A stretch of 64,000 nt of DNA from Flavobacteriales bacterium (lineage in GTDB: Bacteria; Bacteroidota; Bacteroidia; Flavobacteriales_D; Crocinitomicaceae), in assembly GCA_947497485.1 (NCBI GenBank), contig CANMHB010000014.1:32598-96597 (forward strand). The letters run 5' to 3'. The position numbers and the translations under genes are program-made. Below, one piece after another: positions 8,545 to 17,025 of the stretch (positions are counted from its first letter, which is position 1; the number at the start of each line of letters is the position of its first letter). The notes beneath the pieces are model-generated. The model made no database searches. It saw nothing but the letters and a program-made list of their open reading frames with translations, and had not been told where the DNA came from.

Positions 8545-9129
8545 CTATTTCATTGCTTCAACCCATTTAGCGACGTATTTTCCAATAATGTCAAATTCAA
8601 GATTCACCTGATCTCCTTCTCGAATAGATGAAAAATTAGTGTTTTCAAATGTATATGGGATGATGCAAACCGAAAACGTGTTTCGTTCTGAATCCACTAC
8701 CGTTAAACTTGTTCCATTTACAGTGATTGAACCTTTTTCAACGGTTAACTGATGACTTTTATGGGAAAAAGTAAATTTCCAACTTCCGTTTTGATCTTCA
8801 ATTTTCTCACATGTTCCAATTGTATCCACGTGACCTTGAACAATATGTCCGTCTAATCTACCATTCATTTGCATGCATCGTTCAAGATTAACTTTCGTTC
8901 CGATTTCCCATTGGTTTAGGTTCGTTTTATCGAGCGTTTCCTGAATGGCAGTGACTTTGTAGGTTTCATTGCTAATTTCAACTACGGTTAAACAACAACC
9001 ATTGTGCGCAATACTTTGATCGATTTTCAATTCGGAAGTCATTTTAGCCTTCAATGTAAAATGAATATTACCACCTTCTTTTTCGATGTTTGTAACCTCA
9101 GCTATTTCTTCAATTATTCCTGTAAACAT
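8545..9129 (-). CDS. ribE: Riboflavin synthase, alpha subunit
   Basis: 194 residues. The enzyme dismutates two 6,7-dimethyl-8-ribityllumazine molecules into riboflavin. Two tandem lumazine-binding barrels are visible: the first starts MFTGIIEEIAEV and contains AHNGCCLTVVEI, the second starts MNGRLDGHIVQGHVDTIG and contains ITVNGTSLTVVD, followed by the trimerisation helix (LEFDIIGKYVAKWVE). Full length. It starts 10 bases after recJ and is probably co-transcribed with it. Confidence 0.96.
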   Translation of the reverse strand: MFTGIIEEIAEVTNIEKEGGNIHFTLKAKMTSELKIDQSIAHNGCCLTVVEISNETYKVTAIQETLDKTNLNQWEIGTKVNLERCMQMNGRLDGHIVQGHVDTIGTCEKIEDQNGSWKFTFSHKSHQLTVEKGSITVNGTSLTVVDSERNTFSVCIIPYTFENTNFSSIREGDQVNLEFDIIGKYVAKWVEAMK

Positions 9130-9139
9130 AAGTTAACTT

Positions 9140-10864
9140 TTAAAGCATTTCTCTTAAATCTTTTATATTGAGCTGAATGGATTTTTTACCATTAAATTCA
9201 TTTGTTTCTAATGTGTAAGCCATTTCAAAAGGAACGCCACTTCCAACTTCATCCTCTTTATGTCTTAAATTAAAACCTATTGCCTCATACTGAAGACGTG
9301 AATTCGGTTGAACCACTTTAATTTTTAGGTGGGCATCCTTCAAAATCTTTGAATCTGTCGTAAATAAATTCGTGGTATGAAAAACAGGTTTCATATTTCC
9401 TGGACCGAAAGGTTCAAACGTTTCAATTAGTCTCTTCATTCTCGGAATTTCCAATGGTGATTCATCCCGGTGAATTTCATTCAATTCGATAGTCAAATCG
9501 ATTGATTGAACGGGCGTTTTATCTGAAATGGATATTGTTTCAGAAACAATCTGTTCAAAACGTTCCTTGAAAACTTCCAAGTTTTCAGGTTTTAAGGATA
9601 AACCAGCTGCATGTTTGTGACCGCCATATTGCTCGAGAAGATCATCACATTTTGAAATAGCCTTGTATAAGTCAAAATTGTTAACGCTCCTGGCAGAACC
9701 CGTAATCATTCCATTTGATTTCGTTAAAACAATTGTCGGACGGAAATGCGTTTCGATTAATCTTGATGCTACAATTCCAACTACTCCTTTATGCCAATTC
9801 TCATTAAAAACTACTGTAGTTGACTTCGAACTAAAATGTGGGTCAGCAGCAACTTGATTCAGAGCTTCAGCTGTTATTTCCCGATCAATATTTTTCCGCT
9901 CCGAATTATCGGCATTGATTTCTTTCGCTAGTCGTGATAATTCATTCAAATCTTTAGAAATCATTAATTCTACAGCTGCTTTTCCTGTTCTTAATCTTCC
10001 TGCAGCATTTATTCGAGGAGCAATAATAAAAACAACATCTGTCAAATTCAACGGAAACTTCTTACCTGCTAGCGATAAAAGTTCTTGAAAAGCCAACCGT
10101 GGTTTATCATTGAGTTTTTTCAAACCGTGATAACACAAAATTCTATTTTCTCCAGTAACTGGAACGATATCTGCGCCTATACTAATTGCAAGCAAATCTA
10201 GGTTTGCGAATAAATCAGCTTGATCGAGTTTTTTATGTCGAAAATAACCTTGTAAAAATTTGAAGCCAACACCACAACCTGAGAGTTCTTTGTAAGGATA
10301 ATCACAATCAGTTTGCTTCGGATCTAAAACGATACAATTTGGAATTTCATCCCCAGGCTCGTGATGGTCACAAATTATGAAATCAATTCCAAGGTTTTTT
10401 GCATAAGTTACTTTTTCGTTCGCTTTAATTCCACAATCAAGGGCAATGATGAGTGTATACCCATTTGAATGAGCATAATCTATACCAGCAATGCTCACTC
10501 CATAACCTTCCGTATATCGATCTGGAATATAAAAACCGAGATTCGCATTTTGTTTCTTAAGCACCTCATGCATCAAAGCGACTGCCGTTGTTCCATCGAC
10601 ATCGTAGTCTCCGAAAAGCAAAATTTTCTCATTTGTTTCAAGCGCTTGAGACAATCGATCAACTGCCCGATCCATGTTTTTCATCAAAAAAGGATCATTT
10701 AAATTTTGCAAGTCAGGCCTCAAGAATTCTTGGGCGCTTTCAATTGAATTAATTCCTCTTTGATTCAATAAAGTTGCGACAATACGATCGACCTTTAAGC
10801 TTTCTTTCAAGGCTAGAATTACATTTTCTTCAACGTCATTTTTCATTAACCACTTCTTCTCCAT
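9140..10864 (-). CDS. recJ: Single-stranded-DNA-specific exonuclease RecJ
   Basis: 574 residues, close to E. coli RecJ. A 5'-3' ssDNA exonuclease of recombination and mismatch repair. DHH-family metal motifs are intact: GDYDVDG (85-91), DCG (143-145), DHH (166-168), and the DHHA1 motif GGHKHAAG (414-421) after WHKGVVGIVASR. The C-terminal OB-like domain is present. ribE follows 10 bases downstream. RecJ is recruited by SSB tails in other bacteria, which is relevant to the SSB-like tip in the DUF3127 protein nearby. Confidence 0.97.
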   Translation of the reverse strand: MEKKWLMKNDVEENVILALKESLKVDRIVATLLNQRGINSIESAQEFLRPDLQNLNDPFLMKNMDRAVDRLSQALETNEKILLFGDYDVDGTTAVALMHEVLKKQNANLGFYIPDRYTEGYGVSIAGIDYAHSNGYTLIIALDCGIKANEKVTYAKNLGIDFIICDHHEPGDEIPNCIVLDPKQTDCDYPYKELSGCGVGFKFLQGYFRHKKLDQADLFANLDLLAISIGADIVPVTGENRILCYHGLKKLNDKPRLAFQELLSLAGKKFPLNLTDVVFIIAPRINAAGRLRTGKAAVELMISKDLNELSRLAKEINADNSERKNIDREITAEALNQVAADPHFSSKSTTVVFNENWHKGVVGIVASRLIETHFRPTIVLTKSNGMITGSARSVNNFDLYKAISKCDDLLEQYGGHKHAAGLSLKPENLEVFKERFEQIVSETISISDKTPVQSIDLTIELNEIHRDESPLEIPRMKRLIETFEPFGPGNMKPVFHTTNLFTTDSKILKDAHLKIKVVQPNSRLQYEAIGFNLRHKEDEVGSGVPFEMAYTLETNEFNGKKSIQLNIKDLREML

Positions 10865-10925
10865 ATCAACTTTTCTTATTTAAGTTAATGAAAATTATGC
10901 GTTAAAATCACAAAAACTGAAAAAA

Positions 10926-12344
10926 TTATTCCACGTAACTTAACTTCAGCATATTGGAACTTCCTAAATCTTCAAGCGGGATAGAAGCAATATTAATTAC
11001 AAGATCACCAGATTTTAAATATCCTTCAGATTTCATTAAGTATTTAATATCTGCAATCGTATGATCTGTGCTGATACGCTTGTTGTAGTAAAATGCTTTT
11101 ACACCCCAAACTAAATTTAGCTGAGTTAGAATTTTATTGTTACTCGTAAAAACAAAAATATCGGTATTTGGTCTTTGGGATGCAATTTTGTATGCTGTAT
11201 ACCCTGAAAATGACATGGTAATAATTGCTTTTGCTTCAACACGTTGTGACAAACGGCATGCATTGAAACATATAGAATCTGAAATAAAACGATCTTGATT
11301 TTTTTCAGGAAGTTCTTCTTTATTATAAATCCCATCAAACGTTTCCATTTCCTTAATGATATTAGACATCGTCTTAATCACTTCAATTGGGTATTTACCA
11401 ACCGAAGTTTCACCAGAAAGCATAACAGCATCCGTTCCGTCAAGCACCGCATTGGCAACATCGTTTACCTCAGCTCTGGTTGGTGTCATGCTCGAAATCA
11501 TCGTTTCCATCATTTGAGTAGCAACAATGACTGGTTTAGCTTTGTGAATACATTTTGTGATCAACATTTTCTGAATCAGTGGCACATTTTGAAAAGGAAC
11601 CTCAACACCAAGATCGCCTCGAGCGACCATGAGTCCATCGCTTTCTTGAATGATATCATCAATGCACTCTAAAGCTTCAGGCTTTTCGATTTTTGCAATT
11701 ACTTTTGCATGTCCGCCATGAGCAGAAATGCGATGTTTTAGTTCAATAATGTCTCTTGCGGAACGAACAAACGAAAGTCCTATCCAATCTACTTCTTGTT
11801 CTAAAGCAAATTCAAGATCGAGTTGATCTTTTTCGGTTAATGAGGGGAGTGAAATCTTGGTGTTTGGAAAATTAACTCCTTTTTTCGATGATAAAACACC
11901 TCCTTGAATTACTTTACAAATAATTTCTGCTTTACCATCCGTTGATTGAACTTCAAGAACTAACTTTCCATCATCTAATAATATACGTTCTCCCGCCTGC
12001 ACATCTTGTGGTAATTTAGCATAGTTAATTGAAAATCGTTCTTTGTTACCAACCACTTTTTCCACTAAAACTTTTATTTCTTGTCCTACTTCAAGGAGAA
12101 CACCGTTGTTTTCCATTTCGTTGGTCCGAATTTTTGGACCTTGAAGATCTGCAAGAATTGCAACATTTTGCCCCAACTCTTCATTTAGTTCCCTGATTGT
12201 TTTAACTGCAGCTGCATGGTCATCGTAGGAACCATGTGAAAAGTTTAAACGACAGACGTTTAAACCAGCCAAAATCATTTCTTTTAAAATTTCTTTGTTT
12301 GAGCAAGCTGGACCGATGGTAGCAACAATTTTTGTTTTTTTCAT
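10926..12344 (-). CDS. pyk: Pyruvate kinase
   Basis: 472 residues, standard length. Converts phosphoenolpyruvate and ADP to pyruvate and ATP. Seen: KIVATIGPACSNKEIL at the N-terminus, NFSHG, the catalytic lysine motif VIAKIEKPEAL, MVARGDLGVEVP, ATQMMETMISS and the activation-loop region PTRAEVNDVANAVLDGTDA. It starts 21 bases after the IPExxxVDY gene, an arrangement I recall from many Bacteroidota, so the two are likely one operon. Confidence 0.97.
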   Translation of the reverse strand: MKKTKIVATIGPACSNKEILKEMILAGLNVCRLNFSHGSYDDHAAAVKTIRELNEELGQNVAILADLQGPKIRTNEMENNGVLLEVGQEIKVLVEKVVGNKERFSINYAKLPQDVQAGERILLDDGKLVLEVQSTDGKAEIICKVIQGGVLSSKKGVNFPNTKISLPSLTEKDQLDLEFALEQEVDWIGLSFVRSARDIIELKHRISAHGGHAKVIAKIEKPEALECIDDIIQESDGLMVARGDLGVEVPFQNVPLIQKMLITKCIHKAKPVIVATQMMETMISSMTPTRAEVNDVANAVLDGTDAVMLSGETSVGKYPIEVIKTMSNIIKEMETFDGIYNKEELPEKNQDRFISDSICFNACRLSQRVEAKAIITMSFSGYTAYKIASQRPNTDIFVFTSNNKILTQLNLVWGVKAFYYNKRISTDHTIADIKYLMKSEGYLKSGDLVINIASIPLEDLGSSNMLKLSYVE

Positions 12345-12365
12345 TTAAAAGGTTTTTATCTTTTT

Positions 12366-12788
12366 TTATATGTAATCGATAAAATCGAAGTCTTCATTTT
12401 CAAGTTTAAAGGCTGCAACAATTCCGTTGGTATTTCTCAATTGATTTAAAAATTGATTGGTTTCGATTGTTAAATTATTTTTGATAATCAAGAAAAAATC
12501 CATGAGGTTATGCTCATTTGTAATTGATTGATTTCCTTGTTTATTTTTTAACAAATAGAAAGTAGAGTGGTTTTCTTCATCTTCAAAATGAAAATGCTGA
12601 AATTGTCTTTGAACTTTCGTTTTACGGTCCGTTAATGAAAATAGATCCAAGGATTTTTCAAATTTAAATTCAAAACGATTGTTTAGCTCCCATGCAAGCC
12701 TATAATCAGCAAAAGGGGAGGATAAACCGAATACCTCAAACTCAAGTTCTTCTTCAACAAAAAGTGTGTATTTTTTTTGCTTTGACAT
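12366..12788 (-). CDS. IPExxxVDY family protein
   Basis: 140 residues, all cytoplasmic in appearance. It matches the small Bacteroidota family named for a C-terminal IPExxxVDY motif: here the tail reads LENEDFDFIDYI, a degenerate form, and the N-terminus has the usual PFADYRLAWELNNRF. Function unknown. Its position directly before pyk agrees with the family's conserved neighbourhood. A TAATTTTG -7 box lies 7 bases before the ATG. Confidence 0.8.
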   Translation of the reverse strand: MSKQKKYTLFVEEELEFEVFGLSSPFADYRLAWELNNRFEFKFEKSLDLFSLTDRKTKVQRQFQHFHFEDEENHSTFYLLKNKQGNQSITNEHNLMDFFLIIKNNLTIETNQFLNQLRNTNGIVAAFKLENEDFDFIDYI

Positions 12789-12795
12789 TCGATAT

Positions 12796-12803
12796 CAAAA
12801 TTA
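12796..12803 (-). promoter_or_regulatory. -7 box TAATTTTG for the IPExxxVDY-pyk unit
   Basis: The minus strand reads TAATTTTG, 7 bases before the ATG at 12788; a TTG 23 bases further upstream (12827-12829) could be the -33 element. Confidence 0.45.
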
Positions 12804-12897
12804 AGGAACAAATTCGTTCTATGTAACAAACCTTTCAAATTGTTGTTATCAAGAATTGAAAGTTTATAAAGTGAATAAATAATTGTATAAACATTAT

Positions 12898-12925
12898 TTG
12901 AACTTTTTAATTTTAGTTAATTTTG
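12898..12925 (+). promoter_or_regulatory. Bacteroidota promoter, TTG(-33) and TAATTTTG(-7)
   Basis: TTG at 12898-12900 and TAATTTTG at 12918-12925 are 17 bases apart, the expected layout for the Bacteroidota primary sigma factor. Transcription would start near 12930, just before the ATG at 12948, which favours that ATG over the upstream TTG at 12933. Confidence 0.6.
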
Positions 12926-12947
12926 AACCCATTTGAATAAACAACCA

Positions 12948-13652
12948 ATGTCGTTAGCTTTTCGTTTTTCTCTATTCTTTCTTTTGCTTAACAGTCTGGC
13001 GTTTGCGCAACCAAATAAAATTATCACCAACAAAGACAACTATAATTGGATGCTTGGTGCGTCTTGGATGATGCTAGATGATGACGGAGTAGAGACCAAT
13101 CCGTTTAATTTTTCTGAATATCATTCTGCGCCTTACCCTACTCGTTTTTTCGTGGACAAATACATCTATAATGGCTGGAGTGTTGAAGGCTCAATTTGTT
13201 TTCAAAAATACGATAGCACAAAATATGTAAATGATTCGTTGAGAATTAATGGTAACCTTTTTGGTTTTGACGTTCACTCAAAATATTCATTTTACAAAAT
13301 GCTAGGAAGAAGTTGGATTGATCCTTATGTTTTCGCTGGAGGTGGAATTACAAGCCGTCAATTAGATGATCGTAATACGGCAAAAGCGATGTCAATTAAT
13401 GCGAACATCGGTGGTGGAATTAACTTTTGGGTAGCATACAATATTGGAATACAATTACAATCTGTGGCAAAATTTTCTTTAAATGATTTTATGGGTCCAT
13501 CTAATTACATGGCTCACACAGCAGGAATAGTTGTCCGCCTAGAAAAATCAAATGGTGAAGGAAATGATTTTGCAAAATCGAAATACAAAGTCAAAAAGTC
13601 CCGATCTAAAATTAAGGTTCCAAAAGATAAAAAGAAACAAAAAGAATCTTAA
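12948..13652 (+). CDS. Outer-membrane beta-barrel-like protein with basic tail
   Basis: 234 residues from ATG 12948; the frame opens at TTG 12933, but the ATG gives a clean signal peptide (SLAFRFSLFFLLLNSLAFAQ) and fits the promoter. The body alternates aromatic beta strands (NWMLGASWMML, NGWSVEGSICFQKYD, NIGGGINFWVAYNIGIQLQSVAKF) as in OmpA/OmpW-type 8-stranded barrels. The last about 25 residues are very basic (KYKVKKSRSKIKVPKDKKKQK). Function unknown. Its stop overlaps that of the convergent gene by 4 bases. Confidence 0.65.
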   Translation: MSLAFRFSLFFLLLNSLAFAQPNKIITNKDNYNWMLGASWMMLDDDGVETNPFNFSEYHSAPYPTRFFVDKYIYNGWSVEGSICFQKYDSTKYVNDSLRINGNLFGFDVHSKYSFYKMLGRSWIDPYVFAGGGITSRQLDDRNTAKAMSINANIGGGINFWVAYNIGIQLQSVAKFSLNDFMGPSNYMAHTAGIVVRLEKSNGEGNDFAKSKYKVKKSRSKIKVPKDKKKQKES

Positions 13653-14020
13653 TTATTCTTGATTCTGAATCTTTTAATCGTTCGCTGACTCGCGGTAACC
13701 AATCCAAAAAAATACTCCCCATCAGGTAACGATTGGCTATCGAAACGAATGATATGTCCTCCTTTTTTGAAGTAATCATTTCGTAATTCAACCATTTTTT
13801 CTTGATCTTTCCAAATTGAAAATTCCACCTTGATCATATCTGGAGACACGAAATAAAATTCGACTTCGCCTTCTACTGGATTTTTTTCTAAGCTGTAAAG
13901 TGTGCAAAACGATTCCATATTTACTTTGTCTTTACTTAACCTCTTAAGTAATAAACGATAAAGAATGATTACCACTATGATAATCAAACTGATAACTAAA
14001 ACATCAATAATTCTTTCCAT
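13649..14020 (-). CDS. Membrane-anchored protein with T9SS-CTD-like beta domain
   Basis: 123 residues. One hydrophobic segment (about 6-26) followed by positive residues (KRLSKDK). Residues about 45-121 resemble the beta-sandwich fold of T9SS type-A C-terminal domains: KNPVEGEVEFYF at the front, then FDSQSLPDGEYFFGLVTASQ and a basic IKRFRI end. Here the fold belongs to a small anchored protein, and the positive-inside rule would leave it in the cytoplasm, so it is probably not a T9SS cargo. It follows the DUF493 gene by 1 base. Function unknown. Confidence 0.55.
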   Translation of the reverse strand: MERIIDVLVISLIIIVVIILYRLLLKRLSKDKVNMESFCTLYSLEKNPVEGEVEFYFVSPDMIKVEFSIWKDQEKMVELRNDYFKKGGHIIRFDSQSLPDGEYFFGLVTASQRTIKRFRIKNN

Positions 14021-14021
14021 A

Positions 14022-14288
14022 CTACAACGAAATTACACCCTTTATTTCGGATGCTTTTTGATATTTTTCAATGATTTGTTCAACGGAAACAGCTACTTCT
14101 TTCACACTAACGCTCACGTAGTTTCCTTTACCCGATTCGTGGTAGGATATTTCTGCTGTTTCACCATCAAATAAAGCGGTAACCTGAGCCAATTTTTCAT
14201 TTTCGTTTGGAATGATAAACTTGTATAAATACAAATTTGGCCATTCCATTAAATCCAACTGCGCTCTTAGTTTATCAAAAATATCCAT
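14022..14288 (-). CDS. DUF493 (YbeD-like) family protein
   Basis: 88 residues from ATG 14288; the frame also opens with a TTG at 14291, but the -7 box sits exactly 4 bases before the ATG. The ferredoxin-like DUF493 pattern is clear: YKFIIPNENEKLAQVTALF, then KGNYVSVSVKEVAVSVEQIIEKYQKASEIKGVISL read in two parts. A small cytoplasmic protein, possibly regulatory, of unknown role. First gene of a two-gene unit with the anchored CTD-like protein 1 base downstream. Confidence 0.85.
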   Translation of the reverse strand: MDIFDKLRAQLDLMEWPNLYLYKFIIPNENEKLAQVTALFDGETAEISYHESGKGNYVSVSVKEVAVSVEQIIEKYQKASEIKGVISL

Positions 14289-14292
14289 CAAA

Positions 14293-14300
14293 CAAAGTTA
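14293..14300 (-). promoter_or_regulatory. -7 box TAACTTTG for DUF493
   Basis: The minus strand reads TAACTTTG, ending 4 bases before the ATG at 14288. The spacing is the same as at mnmE and the SUFU gene. No obvious -33 TTG. Confidence 0.5.
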
Positions 14301-14371
14301 AACTTCATTTTTGGAATTGAAGAATTGATTTGAAACTTTAACAAATTCGTTTAAAATGGACGAAAGACCAA

Positions 14372-14977
14372 TTAATTCGTAACATTTAAAGCGCTTTCAA
14401 CAACCATTATCACTCCTGTTGATTCATTTTTCACCACAACGTTGATTCCGATCGTTTTTCCAACCTCAATTTCTGAAATTAAACTAGCTGGAATAATATT
14501 GCCTGAACATTGTCCGTTATTAACTCCCAAAACTTCGATAGAAATCACGTTATATTCCATTGAAATTATTGGGCTATCAGCGCTTTGTCCAACCGTTATT
14601 TTTGATCCGCTCCCTTTGGAAACAGTACTTGTCAATACAATTGGATCAGGAATTGGCCGCACGAAATATTCAATGCTATCGGTTCCGATTATTTTTCCAT
14701 TTTGATTAGACACCGGAAAATTAACAACTAATTTGCCGAGTTCCTTCGGTATAATAATGAAGCCTTTGGTTCCTTCTTCAAACTCAAATTCTTCAATTGA
14801 TACACTTTTAGCAATTGGAGTAAAAACAATGCCGTCTTTTGATGCAGGTAAAACTTTGTTCTTGTAGCCTTGGTAAAGAAAATTATATTCAGGCATGGCA
14901 AGCGCCTTTTGCACTTGTGATTGAATTTTTATCCAAGAGTTGATAAATAGAAATAAAAGGGCTATTTTGATTTTCAT
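14372..14977 (-). CDS. Secreted GldM C-terminal-half-like protein (paralogue 2)
   Basis: 201 residues: signal peptide (KIKIALLFLFINSWIKIQSQ) and then only the two C-terminal domain types of the T9SS/gliding protein GldM. Domain A (about 28-110) has YNFLYQGYKNKVLP, GFIIIPKELGKL and IEYFVRPIPDP; domain B (about 111-201) has TVSKGSGSKITVG, YNVISIEVLG, EVGKTIGINVVVKN and ends SALNVTN. In GldM these modules follow an inner-membrane helix and a periplasmic stalk; neither is present here. About 11 bases after its paralogue. Role unknown; a periplasmic partner or competitor of the T9SS machinery is conceivable. Confidence 0.65.
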   Translation of the reverse strand: MKIKIALLFLFINSWIKIQSQVQKALAMPEYNFLYQGYKNKVLPASKDGIVFTPIAKSVSIEEFEFEEGTKGFIIIPKELGKLVVNFPVSNQNGKIIGTDSIEYFVRPIPDPIVLTSTVSKGSGSKITVGQSADSPIISMEYNVISIEVLGVNNGQCSGNIIPASLISEIEVGKTIGINVVVKNESTGVIMVVESALNVTN

Positions 14978-14988
14978 AAAAGCATAAA

Positions 14989-15573
14989 TTAGTTTGTAAC
15001 TTTTAGGGATGAAACAATTGTGGAATCTGCTCCAGTTAGAATATCCTTTATTTTAACTGTAACACCAACATGGTTTCCCACTTTAATTGATTTAACGGCT
15101 TTGCCTGGAATGGTTCCGCCCGTATAATCTTGATCTTGTATATTTACACTTAGTACCTCATATGAGCGTCGAATAGGAGCACTGGTAGATAAACCACATT
15201 GAATGTTGGCTCCACTGGACTTTGAAATGGTTTGATTTTGGACTCCTACCATTGGGAAGGCTTTTACTTTGTAAAAGACAGTATCAAAAATAATCCATTC
15301 ACCATTAATTTTTGCCTCCTGAACAATAGGAACAATCCTTGTTCCAGCACCAGGCTTAACAATATATCCTTTTTTTCCTTGAAAAGTAGTAGGAGTAGCA
15401 GTCGTTCCTTCTACTAAAATTCTATTCTCTTCAGCACCAGTTGCCTCAGGAATGATAACATTATCATACCCACGATAAAGAATATTTAGTTCGGGTTGTT
15501 CTGCAACAACTGTAACTTGAGCTTTTAGAAAACTAAAAGGGATAATATACAATATAACAAATAACTTTTTCAT
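14989..15573 (-). CDS. Secreted GldM C-terminal-half-like protein (paralogue 1)
   Basis: 194 residues: signal peptide (KKLFVILYIIPFSFLKAQ), then the same two-domain layout as the gene downstream. LNILYRGYDNVIIP matches the GldM motif that I recall as NVVYRGVDNP; GKKGYIVKPGAGTRIVPI and YKVKAFPMVGVQ close the first domain; ISKSSGANIQCG, YEVLSVNIQD, KVGNHVGVTVKIKD and a terminal SLKVTN make the second. The two paralogues share layout but are clearly diverged in sequence, so the duplication is old. It begins 5 bases after the duplicated-module protein and is surely in the same operon. Confidence 0.65.
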   Translation of the reverse strand: MKKLFVILYIIPFSFLKAQVTVVAEQPELNILYRGYDNVIIPEATGAEENRILVEGTTATPTTFQGKKGYIVKPGAGTRIVPIVQEAKINGEWIIFDTVFYKVKAFPMVGVQNQTISKSSGANIQCGLSTSAPIRRSYEVLSVNIQDQDYTGGTIPGKAVKSIKVGNHVGVTVKIKDILTGADSTIVSSLKVTN

Positions 15574-15578
15574 AATTT

Positions 15579-17018
15579 CTAGTATTGAATTACATTTTCA
15601 TCTATTTCGTAGCAATGAATTAGTTCCTTAAGTTCATCTACCTTCATTTTTCTAACTTTGTTTGACATGATTATCTTTTTCCAGGCAAAATCTTCATTTT
15701 GATTAAAGGGAGCAAGCTCTTCCTTTAATAGTTCTGAGATTTCGTCTAACATTGGATCAAATCCGTCTCCAAACGCCATTAAAACCTGAGGTTTCTGACT
15801 ATAACCTTTTTTATTATCTAAACGCTCTGTGAATAGAAGTTGACTAAAGATTGTTTTGAACTTACCAGTGGAATCGGAAGAAAAATTTCGTTTTAAATAA
15901 AGCGCTGGATTCGGATAATCAACCCAATAGGTTAATTCTAAATCTGGAAATCGCAATGATTGATTTTCTCCACAAGCCTCATATTGCGTTTTTAATGACT
16001 GTAACGATATTGTTCCTTTCTCAGAAATTCGAGACAATGCTCCAAATATTTCAGGATTATAATTTGGTGCATTACCTTGTGTCGTTAGTCTCGTAAACCA
16101 AGCTTCAAAAGACTCTTGCTTCGATTCTCTATAAAGAATTGATTTCGTGTAATCTTCATCATCTCCCTCTATTTCCCAACTTGCACCGGGCAAAATACGT
16201 TTAATTGAACTCGATTTGTTGTAGTATTTAAATTCATCTTCATTAAAATCATCGAAAAGATTTGAATAGCGATAAGGCTTCCAGTAATCTGATATTGCAT
16301 ATACTGGATATTCAGGTCCGTCAATTTCTCTTTTCGCTAATTGAAATTCACGTAACTTACTTGTAATTTTTTTGGATATATCTTCATTTAAATAATCGAA
16401 CCTCCCTAATTGATTAATCTCATTAAGTGTTAACTGTAAACAGATATAATATTTGTTTTCATACTGTGACTTCTTGGCAAAATAAACATTTTCGGTATTC
16501 AGAATAATTAATTCGATATCATTAACATCATAGTAATTAATTAATGGCGGTCTTCTTACAATTAAACTAGCTGGAGCCAAGTTATATTGTTGTTCTAACT
16601 CTATTTTATTCGTTCTTGTCAGAGGACCAAAAACAGCCGGATCGAAATCGGGTTCTTTCCCTTGGGTAGTTAATCGATTGAACCAATCATCAAAGCTTTC
16701 GGAATCTGAATCACGCATTAAAATAGTTCTTGTTGCATTCTCATCATCTCCTTCTATTTCCCAAGGCTCTCCAGGCAATGCATAATTCTTCAACCCATCA
16801 ATTGTATGAAAACTCTCAATTGATAATCCTTTTAATACACCATCTGAAGATCCAAGATTTGTAATTAAACCTTGATTTTGAACCAACATACTTACCAAAG
16901 AATTTGGATCATTATAGTCAAAGAGAGCTTTATTTTTTTTGTTATTTTCAAAAATTGTGAAAGTTTGCGCTTGAACGAAACTAGAGAATAGAATACTCAG
17001 TATAATTAGATTTTTCAT
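15579..17018 (-). CDS. Secreted protein with an internal tandem duplication (PGxxWEIEGDDE modules)
   Basis: 479 residues with a signal peptide (KNLIILSILFSSFVQAQ). Two copies of one module lie exactly 195 residues apart: residues 82-135 and 277-330 share PGxxWEIEGDDE, then R-x-S-x-x-x-SFxxWFxRLTTQG, xPxxxPxxFGxLxR. Similarity continues more weakly after each core (LEQQYNLAP with LKTQYEACG; CLQLTLNEI with SQLLFTERL). I do not recognise the family. It is strongly acidic and aromatic. It heads the operon with the two GldM-C-like genes. GldN was considered and rejected for lack of its motifs. Confidence 0.6.
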   Translation of the reverse strand: MKNLIILSILFSSFVQAQTFTIFENNKKNKALFDYNDPNSLVSMLVQNQGLITNLGSSDGVLKGLSIESFHTIDGLKNYALPGEPWEIEGDDENATRTILMRDSDSESFDDWFNRLTTQGKEPDFDPAVFGPLTRTNKIELEQQYNLAPASLIVRRPPLINYYDVNDIELIILNTENVYFAKKSQYENKYYICLQLTLNEINQLGRFDYLNEDISKKITSKLREFQLAKREIDGPEYPVYAISDYWKPYRYSNLFDDFNEDEFKYYNKSSSIKRILPGASWEIEGDDEDYTKSILYRESKQESFEAWFTRLTTQGNAPNYNPEIFGALSRISEKGTISLQSLKTQYEACGENQSLRFPDLELTYWVDYPNPALYLKRNFSSDSTGKFKTIFSQLLFTERLDNKKGYSQKPQVLMAFGDGFDPMLDEISELLKEELAPFNQNEDFAWKKIIMSNKVRKMKVDELKELIHCYEIDENVIQY

Positions 17019-17025
17019 GTTGAAT

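Noticed and set aside
12933-12947. TTG start adding five residues to the 12.9-kb barrel protein
   Set aside because: The ATG at 12948 begins directly before a clean signal peptide and fits the promoter at 12898-12925.
14289-14291. TTG start for the DUF493 gene
   Set aside because: ATG follows at once, and the -7 box has the recurrent 4-base spacing to that ATG.
15579-17018. Assignment of the duplicated-module protein as GldN
   Set aside because: It neighbours GldM-like genes, but I found none of the sequence motifs of GldN, and the internal duplication is not a GldN feature.
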